DNA of 11,963 nucleotides, from assembly GCA_964489265.1 (NCBI GenBank), contig CAZAXX010000070.1, forward strand, positions 1 to 11,963, given 5' to 3'. The position numbers were made by a program, and so were the translations under genes. This document shows, piece by piece, positions 6,652 to 11,963 of this stretch. Under the pieces are notes generated by a model, which saw nothing but the letters and a program-made list of their open reading frames with translations, was not told where the DNA came from and made no database searches. This DNA is from CAYRUP01 sp964489265. GTDB taxonomy: Bacteria > Pseudomonadota > Gammaproteobacteria > DSM-16500. Numbering within the stretch: the first letter of the stretch is position 1; each line of letters begins with the position of its first letter.

Positions 6652-8019
6652 GTGAGTTCAATCAGGGCATTATTTCGTGTCGACAGTATCGATATTTCTT
6701 CCCAATTACCTTTTTTCAATCAGGCTTTTCATCAACGTATTTTGATTTTAGGCTGGCCGGATCCAGAAAAGGCAAAATATCTAAAGCAATGGTTAAACAA
6801 ACATAAAGCAGATTTTTCTAAGCAAATTGCGGCGCTGGTGAAACAAAATGTAAGTGGAACTTATATTCAAAAGTTAGCCGATGACCTGATAAACCAACTG
6901 TTTGATGTATTAATAAATATGTCGGATAACGATTTGTTTATGCATTTTGCGATAAGTATTTATGACTACAGCGAACAGAATAAACATACTGCTTGTCGAT
7001 CACGTATTATCGAGTATTTTACAGAGGCAAAAAGACTTGTTCTCCAAATGCAACCCTATAAGCCTGAGCTCTTAAAACTGAGTACTCAACATTGGAGTCA
7101 AGTATTTACCTATTGCTTTCGATATAGAAGTCCTCTTGAAAAACGCATAGATGATTTTCGTGCAGTAGCGCGAGATGCGATTGATTGCCTTAGATTGTAC
7201 ATTATTTATGATGCTTATATGTCTGAAGAAACACCTTCGAGCGGTTTACTCAGAATGGGGATGAGTTACGCTTTCAGCGCAACACTCGATAAACTATTAA
7301 GTAGGATTGATGGATTCATTAATCTTACGGCACAAAGTTATAATTTTTGGTTTAAACAAGATTATATGCCGGCTGTTACACCCGACGCTGAGTTATTTCA
7401 ACAAGGCTTATATCAAGTCATCATGCAGCATCTTAAGGATCAAAAAAAACCAGAAGTTCAATATGGTCCTTGTCCTTATAAAGCTTTATTGGATGTCTTA
7501 TCGCTGCAATCACAAAAAGCAGAATTAAAAGAAAGTTGCTATACGAAAAGTTCGACTGCAATTATCGAAGAAAAAACACAACTAAAGCCTGATGTTCAAT
7601 CAGTGTCGCCTGAAGCCAAAGCCGCATCTTCAACCTACAAAGATTTTGTAATTCCGGGTAATCATCCAGCTCATTTGATACAGCTGAAAAATGGCTCGTA
7701 TGCAAAATTCATTTTTGATGATGTGTTGGAAATGCTGCCTTATAAAAAAGGCCAGGAACGAATGGATATCACGCGCGAGTTTATTAGATGTCTGCGCGAT
7801 GAACGAGAAATTAAACCACCGTCACGCGATGAGTGCAATTCTAAAAAAAGTCCATATCATGACGCGACTGGAAAATTTAAGTTACATGGAATGTTCAAAG
7901 CACATCGTCTGGCATTTGTGACTGTCTCATCCAGCGAAGAAGAACAAAAATTAACGGGAGCTGCAACAATACAAGTGCCGAGAGAGCATGTGCAGCATAG
8001 TCGAAGGGGATATAAATAA
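6652..8019 (+). CDS. unrecognised 455-residue protein, candidate effector
   Basis: I do not recognise a family. The reading frame is long and open. It begins with GTG preceded by GAGG at a 6-base spacing. Residues about 1-300 look helix-rich and soluble, with regularly spaced hydrophobic residues and no signal peptide or membrane segment. Residues about 300-330 form a Ser/Glu/Lys/Ala-rich linker. A second compact region follows from about 331 (DFVIPGNHPAHLIQLKNG) to 440. The C-terminus combines an acidic patch, SSSEEEQ (426-432), with a basic end, HSRRGYK. Two-part architecture, lack of homology and a polar tail are common in type IV secreted effectors of Legionella and Coxiella, but this is only suggestive. 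The gene ends immediately before a dispersed hairpin repeat that separates it from the convergent rsgA. Confidence 0.7.
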   Translation: MSSIRALFRVDSIDISSQLPFFNQAFHQRILILGWPDPEKAKYLKQWLNKHKADFSKQIAALVKQNVSGTYIQKLADDLINQLFDVLINMSDNDLFMHFAISIYDYSEQNKHTACRSRIIEYFTEAKRLVLQMQPYKPELLKLSTQHWSQVFTYCFRYRSPLEKRIDDFRAVARDAIDCLRLYIIYDAYMSEETPSSGLLRMGMSYAFSATLDKLLSRIDGFINLTAQSYNFWFKQDYMPAVTPDAELFQQGLYQVIMQHLKDQKKPEVQYGPCPYKALLDVLSLQSQKAELKESCYTKSSTAIIEEKTQLKPDVQSVSPEAKAASSTYKDFVIPGNHPAHLIQLKNGSYAKFIFDDVLEMLPYKKGQERMDITREFIRCLRDEREIKPPSRDECNSKKSPYHDATGKFKLHGMFKAHRLAFVTVSSSEEEQKLTGAATIQVPREHVQHSRRGYK

Positions 8020-8079
8020 TCCTGAGCGCAGCGAAGGACCTCCCTATATATGGAGATCCTTCACTTCGTTCAGGATGAC
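8020..8079. repeat. dispersed hairpin repeat between convergent genes, possible terminator
   Basis: Left arm 8020-8043 and right arm 8052-8075 pair over 24 positions with about four wobble or mismatched pairs, closing an 8-base ctatatat loop. The first 46 bases recur exactly at 11873-11918. It fills the gap between the orphan gene (ending 8019) and rsgA (ending 8087), so either transcript would form the hairpin. No T-run follows the stem on either strand, so intrinsic termination is uncertain. Confidence 0.8.
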
Positions 8080-8086
8080 ACAAGCA

Positions 8087-9022
8087 TTACCGAACCCGCG
8101 TCAACCCCGCCAAAATTTTGCAATAACTTTTAAAACGACGCTCATTAATTTCCTTATTAGCCACCGCTTTTTGTATCGCACAATCCGGCTCGATTTTATG
8201 CTGACAATTGCGATATTTACACTGTTTCAAGTAAGGTTTAAATTCAGCAAATCCTAAAAATAATTCTTCTTCACTCACATGCCACAAACCAAATTCACGC
8301 ACGCCCGGCGAATCAATTAATTTTCCGCCTTCGGGTAAATGATATAAATGCGTTGAAGTTGTTGTGTGTTTACCAAGTCCTGTTGATTCTGAAACTTCGC
8401 CCACGCGAATCGCTTGGGTTGTGAGCGCTGCAATAATCGACGATTTTCCAACACCAGATGCACCTACTAACACGCAAGTTTTTTCATATAAAAATTTTCT
8501 AAGTTCTTCCAAACCATCTCGTGTGTAAGTACTGGAATAAAGTAACGTGTAACCAATTTTTTCATAAACTGCCAAACGCTCATTAACTTCTTCTTTATGT
8601 TTATCATCCAGCAAATCAATTTTGTTCAACAAAATGATTGGTTTGATTTTTAGTAATTCTGCAGCAACTAAATAACGGTCAATCATATCTTCAGATAATA
8701 CCGGCGGTGGTGAAGTCACAATCACGATGACATCAATATTTGCAGCGATTAGTTTTTGTGTGTAAGCATTTTCAGGTCGATAGAGCAGTGAGGTTCTTGG
8801 CAGCGGCCCAATGACAGTCGCCGTGCCATCTTTTTCCGGCAACCAATAGACACGATCGCCTGTCACAACCGGCGCAGCATTTTTTCGAATATGACAGCGA
8901 ACAAGATTGCCATGTTCATCTTCAAGTTCAGCATTCGCGCCAAATGTTGTCACCAGTAATCCTACGCGTTCTGTGCCGAGAAGTTTGGCTGGTTTTTGAT
9001 GTTGATATTTTTTATTTTTCAT
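8087..9022 (-). CDS. rsgA: small ribosomal subunit biogenesis GTPase RsgA
   Basis: A 311-residue circularly permuted GTPase that acts in late 30S subunit maturation, releasing assembly factors upon GTP hydrolysis stimulated by the ribosome. The order seen is an N-terminal OB-fold (about 15-75), G4 NKID (133-136), then P-loop GASGVGKS (187-194), a switch segment TGLGKHTTT (214-222) and G3 DSPG (237-240). A C-terminal zinc site follows, with Cys268, Cys273, His275 and Cys281. G4 before G1 is the mark of the family, and the length is normal. Two ATGs are possible (9031 and 9022). I prefer 9022 because a GATAAT -10 at 9040-9035 would place the transcript start at about 9028 and because AGG lies just before it. 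The 5' ends of rsgA and cca are back to back. Confidence 0.95.
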   Translation of the reverse strand: MKNKKYQHQKPAKLLGTERVGLLVTTFGANAELEDEHGNLVRCHIRKNAAPVVTGDRVYWLPEKDGTATVIGPLPRTSLLYRPENAYTQKLIAANIDVIVIVTSPPPVLSEDMIDRYLVAAELLKIKPIILLNKIDLLDDKHKEEVNERLAVYEKIGYTLLYSSTYTRDGLEELRKFLYEKTCVLVGASGVGKSSIIAALTTQAIRVGEVSESTGLGKHTTTSTHLYHLPEGGKLIDSPGVREFGLWHVSEEELFLGFAEFKPYLKQCKYRNCQHKIEPDCAIQKAVANKEINERRFKSYCKILAGLTRVR

Positions 9023-9033
9023 ATGCCTCATGC

Positions 9034-9040
9034 TATTATC
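9034..9040. promoter_or_regulatory. overlapping divergent -10 elements of cca and rsgA
   Basis: On the plus strand TGC-TATTAT (-10 at 9034-9039) is a good extended -10 for cca; it would start RNA at about 9046, on or next to the cca ATG. On the minus strand GATAAT (9040-9035) could serve rsgA. No Shine-Dalgarno sequence precedes the cca ATG. The two promoters would share the same few bases and so compete. All inferred from consensus matching. Confidence 0.45.
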
Positions 9041-9045
9041 GTTCA

Positions 9046-10119
9046 ATGAAAATATATTTAGTTGGCGGCGCGGTGCGAGATCAATTGCTCAATCGCGAAG
9101 TTAAAGAAAAAGACTATGTTGTCGTCGGCGCGACCGTGCCTATGATGCTGAAATTGGGTTATCGCCAAGTTGGCAAAGATTTCCCGGTGTTTTTGCATCC
9201 CAAAACTAACGAAGAGTATGCGCTAGCTCGCACCGAACGTAAAGTGGGACGAGGCTATACCGGATTTAGTTTTGATACATCAGCGACTGTCACGCTGCAA
9301 GAAGATTTAATTCGTCGCGATTTAACTATCAATGCAATCGCACAAGCAGAAGATGGTGAATTAATTGATCCTTATCATGGCGAAGACGATTTAAAAAAAC
9401 GCTTGTTGCGCCATGTGTCAGATGCATTTATCGAAGATCCCGTACGAATTTTACGCGTGGCACGTTTTGCTGCACGCTTTGCTGAGCTTGGTTTTAAAGT
9501 AGCGCCAGAAACAAATGAATTAATGCGAAAAATGGTTGCATCGGGTGAAGTCGATGCATTGGTCGCTGAGCGTGTTTGGAAAGAATGGGAGCGCGCACTC
9601 AGTGAAAAAAATCCTGAGCAATTTTTTCAAGTTTTAAAGGATTGCAACGCGTTGCCGATTTTGTTTCCTTTTATCAATACGATGACGGCGTTAATGGCGG
9701 CAACGCATTTGACAACCGATACCGAAATTCGTTTTGCCGCATTGTTGCATAATCTCACACTAGAAAACGTTCAAGCCATGTGCGAACGTTATCGCGTGCC
9801 GGCGGATTACCGTGATTTAGCTGTGTTAACAGTGAAACATCATCAAGCGTATGCTGAGCTCCATACGTTAACAGCAGAACAAATAACCGATTTATTACAA
9901 GCTTTGGATGCGTATCGACGTGAGTCACGCTTTGAAAAATTTTTATTGGTTTGTCAGGCTATTTGGCCAACTGTGCGTTCTGCTGATTTCTTAAGGCAAT
10001 GTTTTCATGCAGCTAAAGCGGTGAATGTGCAAGAATTTGCGAAAGGCCTAAAAGGGCCAGCAATTGCAGAACGATTACGTAATGAGCGAATACAGCAAAT
10101 CGCAAAATTAAAAATTTAA
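9046..10119 (+). CDS. cca: CCA tRNA nucleotidyltransferase with a degenerate HD region
   Basis: A 357-residue class II nucleotidyltransferase that builds or repairs the 3'-terminal CCA of tRNAs. The start MKIYLVGGAVRDQLL matches enterobacterial Cca exactly in position. The catalytic carboxylates fall at Glu21 and Asp23 (VKEKDYVVVG; Asp-x-Asp in E. coli), ARTERK lies at 61-66, and RRDLTINAIA (90-99) and DPVRILRVARFAARF (131-145) are conserved head and neck motifs. The C-terminal part aligns with the HD-domain region of longer Cca proteins (about 410 residues in E. coli), but HD is replaced by His235-Asn236 and the following metal-binding stretch is missing. The phosphohydrolase activities are therefore probably lost while CCA addition remains. 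No ribosome binding site precedes the ATG; a leaderless mRNA is plausible. Confidence 0.93.
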   Translation: MKIYLVGGAVRDQLLNREVKEKDYVVVGATVPMMLKLGYRQVGKDFPVFLHPKTNEEYALARTERKVGRGYTGFSFDTSATVTLQEDLIRRDLTINAIAQAEDGELIDPYHGEDDLKKRLLRHVSDAFIEDPVRILRVARFAARFAELGFKVAPETNELMRKMVASGEVDALVAERVWKEWERALSEKNPEQFFQVLKDCNALPILFPFINTMTALMAATHLTTDTEIRFAALLHNLTLENVQAMCERYRVPADYRDLAVLTVKHHQAYAELHTLTAEQITDLLQALDAYRRESRFEKFLLVCQAIWPTVRSADFLRQCFHAAKAVNVQEFAKGLKGPAIAERLRNERIQQIAKLKI

Positions 10120-10128
10120 ATATCTGTC

Positions 10129-10153
10129 ATGCCAGCATGCTTTTAGCTGGCAT
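10129..10153. repeat. short palindromic hairpin after cca
   Basis: atgccagc (10129-10136) and gctggcat (10146-10153) form an 8-bp stem around a 9-base loop. It begins 9 bases past the cca stop and ends just before the -35 of the next gene. It looks like a common REP-type intergenic palindrome; there is no T-run after the stem, so termination would be weak. Confidence 0.6.
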
Positions 10154-10156
10154 TGC

Positions 10157-10185
10157 TTGACATCCGCAAAGCGCTATTTTACTGT
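10157..10185 (+). promoter_or_regulatory. promoter of the com1/dsbA-like gene
   Basis: A perfect -35 TTGACA (10157-10162) is followed after 17 bases by TACTGT (10180-10185), a fair -10. The transcript would begin near 10192 and carry the strong GGAGG ribosome binding site at 10204-10208. Confidence 0.6.
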
Positions 10186-10216
10186 GGGCTATCTAAAACT
10201 CTTGGAGGAATGGACC

Positions 10217-11002
10217 GTGAAATTAAGTCGAATTGTTGCAAGTCTTGCTGCCGCTGGTTTGGTTATGATGAGCGTTGCAGCGCAGGCTGATATGAGCGCC
10301 ACGCAAAAAAAACAAGTTCAAGATGTTGTGAAAGATTATTTAACTAAAAATCCAGATGTTATTATTCAAGCGTTGCAAGGATATCAACAAAAACAAATGG
10401 ATGAAGCAAAGAAAACCATGCAAGACACGCAACAAAGTTCTCCTAAGTTTGCCGATGCATTGTTCCATCAATCAAGCGATCCTACAATTGGCAATGCGAA
10501 AGGTAAGATTACTGTCGTTGAATTTTTCGATTATCAATGCCCACATTGCATCGACATGACACCTGTCATGGAAGCATTAGTTAAAAAGAATTCAGATGTT
10601 AAAGTCATATTTAAAGAATTCCCTATTCGCGGCCCAATGTCTGAAGTAGCTTCCAGAGCGGCTCTTGCTGCAAAAGAACAAGGAAAATATTTTGAGCTTC
10701 ACAAAGGGTTGATGGAAGCAAAACAACAGCCATTAACGGAAGATGAGATTTATCAGATTGCTCAAACTGCGGGTCTTGATCTTGAAAAACTGAAAGCAGC
10801 GATGAAGTCTGATTCCGTTGAGAAGCAGCTCAAAGCGAATAACCAGCTGGCACAAGAATTGAAATTGCTTGGCACGCCTGCATTTTTTATCGCAAGATCG
10901 GATGTGAACAAAGCATCTCCTTCTACAGCGATTGCATTTATTCCAGGCCAAATTAATTCAAGTCAAATGGATCAAATCGTTGATCAAATCTCTAAAAAAT
11001 AA
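10217..11002 (+). CDS. Com1/DsbA-like periplasmic thiol-disulfide oxidoreductase
   Basis: A 261-residue exported thioredoxin-fold protein. Residues 1-24 are a typical signal peptide (charged KLSR start, hydrophobic core, AQA before the cut at 24/25). A helical N-terminal region (about 28-75, rich in Gln and Lys) resembles the oligomerisation stalk of Com1/ScsC-type proteins. The active site FFDYQCPHC has Cys108 and Cys111, and the cis-proline loop GTPAFF has Pro221. The overall pattern, including YLTKNPDVIIQALQGYQ and FKEFPIRGP, resembles the Coxiella Com1 antigen. It should act in periplasmic disulfide formation or isomerisation. The start is the GTG at 10217 with GGAGG 8 bases upstream; an earlier in-frame TTG at 10157 overlaps the -35 and is rejected. 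The aroE coding frame follows closely. Confidence 0.9.
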   Translation: MKLSRIVASLAAAGLVMMSVAAQADMSATQKKQVQDVVKDYLTKNPDVIIQALQGYQQKQMDEAKKTMQDTQQSSPKFADALFHQSSDPTIGNAKGKITVVEFFDYQCPHCIDMTPVMEALVKKNSDVKVIFKEFPIRGPMSEVASRAALAAKEQGKYFELHKGLMEAKQQPLTEDEIYQIAQTAGLDLEKLKAAMKSDSVEKQLKANNQLAQELKLLGTPAFFIARSDVNKASPSTAIAFIPGQINSSQMDQIVDQISKK

Positions 11003-11858
11003 CACGGATGTAGTTGGGCGGACCCATGGGTCCGCCCCTACCGATCGTTACGGCGTAATGGGTAATCCTATCCAGCATAGTTTATCCCCTAAAATTCATG
11101 CTCTTTTTGCAAAGCAAACACATCAGCAGCTTGTCTATGATCCAATCTTGGTTGCATTAGATGGATTTTCACAAGCGTTATTAAATTTTCAAGAACAAGG
11201 CGGCAAGGGCGTCAATATTACATTGCCATTCAAACAGCAAGCATTTGAATGTGTGGATGTTTTAAGTGAGCGCGCAAAGCTTGCTCGTGCTGTGAATACG
11301 ATTAAGTTCGAAGCAGATGGAGTGCGCTTTGGTGATAACACGGATGGAATTGGATTCATTCGCGATGTGACAATGCATCATGCATTTCCCTTAAAAAACG
11401 CGCGCATTTTGATTTTGGGCGCAGGCGGTGCAGCACGCGGTGTGTTGGGCGCGATTTTGCAAGAAGAACCTGCATTGTTGGTTATTGCGAATCGTACTGC
11501 AGAGAAGGCGTATGCTTTAGCAAACGAATTTTCGGCACAGGGTCTCGTTTCAGGTTGTGCGCTTTCGCAGCTCACGGGTTATAGTTTTGATCTTGTTATC
11601 AATGCGACCAGCGCCAGTTTGCAGGAAGAAGCTATTACTTTGCCGGATGACATACTGAGTGAATATGCTTATTGCTATGACATGGTCTATGGCAAAGGCC
11701 AAACACCTTTTTTAACATGGGCCAAAGAGCACGGCGCTGCGATCACTAGTGATGGTTTGGGCATGTTAGTTGAGCAAGCGGCAGAGGCTTTTTTGCTTTG
11801 GCGGAATGTAAAGCCGGATACTGCCTCGATTTTATCCGCACGGCTTTTGTCATCCTGA
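10980..11858 (+). CDS. aroE: shikimate dehydrogenase, start codon uncertain
   Basis: NADP-dependent reduction of 3-dehydroshikimate to shikimate. The frame with clear homology begins at 11043 (DRYGVMGNPIQHSLSP) and shows the substrate serines (SLS, 34-36), catalytic Lys85 (NITLPFK), catalytic Asp122 (DNTDGIGF), the NADP loop GAGGAARG (147-154), the NRT segment at 171-173, and the C-terminal DGLGMLVEQAAEAF. From 11043 the length is about 271 residues, normal for AroE. No start codon exists where AroE should begin: the choices are a TTG at 10980 inside the upstream gene, given here, or an ATG at 11058 that removes part of the first beta strand. Neither has a good ribosome binding site. A perfect palindrome (11016-11037) occupies the expected start region. 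The last codons and the TGA come from a tcatcctga repeat fragment. Confidence 0.85.
   Translation: MIKSLKNNTDVVGRTHGSAPTDRYGVMGNPIQHSLSPKIHALFAKQTHQQLVYDPILVALDGFSQALLNFQEQGGKGVNITLPFKQQAFECVDVLSERAKLARAVNTIKFEADGVRFGDNTDGIGFIRDVTMHHAFPLKNARILILGAGGAARGVLGAILQEEPALLVIANRTAEKAYALANEFSAQGLVSGCALSQLTGYSFDLVINATSASLQEEAITLPDDILSEYAYCYDMVYGKGQTPFLTWAKEHGAAITSDGLGMLVEQAAEAFLLWRNVKPDTASILSARLLSS
11010..11041. repeat. palindrome at the com1-aroE junction
   Basis: gggcggaccca (11016-11026) and tgggtccgccc (11027-11037) form a 22-base perfect palindrome, with flanking gtag and ctac extending the symmetry imperfectly. It starts 8 bases after the com1-like stop and runs up to the first aroE-like codons. 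It looks like a dispersed GC-rich palindrome, although only one copy is in the window. Confidence 0.75.
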
Positions 11859-11928
11859 ACGGCTCACTGTCATCCTGAGCGCAGCGAAGGACCTCCCTAT
11901 ATATGGAGATCCTTCACTGTGGTCAGGG
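11849..11928. repeat. second copy of the dispersed hairpin repeat, with a partial copy before it
   Basis: Bases 11873-11918 are identical to 8020-8065. The right arm then diverges (11905-11928), so the end of the stem is degraded relative to the first copy. A partial start of the same repeat (gtcatcctgaacgg, from 11849) precedes it and supplies the aroE stop codon. The remaining bases to the window end are AT-rich, with no gene seen. Confidence 0.8.
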
Positions 11929-11963
11929 CAATTTAAAACTTTTTTATTTAAAAACACGATAAA

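Noticed and set aside
7988..8257. Plus-strand frame across the repeat and into rsgA
   Set aside because: It is made of repeat sequence plus the antisense of rsgA; no start signal or homology.

Overview
The window reads as chromosomal DNA of a gammaproteobacterium with AT-rich coding sequence. My best guess is a Legionellales/Coxiella-type, host-associated lineage. The reasons are the AT-rich codon use, a Com1/DsbA-like periplasmic thiol protein, FabV as an enoyl-ACP reductase, many short palindromic intergenic repeats, and a large eukaryote-like calpain-family peptidase. The placement is inference; no rRNA or other decisive marker is present.

Layout. Minus strand, 78-4407: a calpain-like cysteine peptidase (78-2480), an S23/four-helix-bundle gene (2616-2969) enclosed by long GC-rich inverted repeats (about 2538-3205), and fabV (3214-4407). 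Plus strand, 4532-6507: a two-gene operon whose stop and start overlap as TAATG, an FAD-dependent oxidoreductase and an aldo/keto reductase. Plus strand, 6652-8019: an unrecognised 455-residue protein whose leader carries a 67-base repeat able to fold into a four-way junction. Then rsgA (minus) and cca (plus) diverge from start codons only 23 bases apart. They are followed by a com1/dsbA-like gene and aroE, which probably share a transcript.

Housekeeping roles present are fatty-acid synthesis (fabV), 30S ribosome maturation (rsgA), tRNA 3'-end CCA addition (cca), aromatic amino-acid synthesis (aroE) and periplasmic disulfide chemistry (com1-like). The accessory material is the calpain-like protein, the S23 element, the 455-residue orphan and several repeat families.

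The most unusual items are: (i) the S23 gene in a roughly 670-bp inverted-repeat element that looks like a 23S rRNA intervening sequence but sits between protein genes; (ii) the calpain-like peptidase, with a complete Gln/Cys/His/Asn set, a large insertion, a duplicated C-terminal module and a polyproline tail; (iii) a strong G-quadruplex motif just past that gene; (iv) the four-way-junction repeat; and (v) aroE, whose normal start position is occupied by a palindrome and has no start codon.
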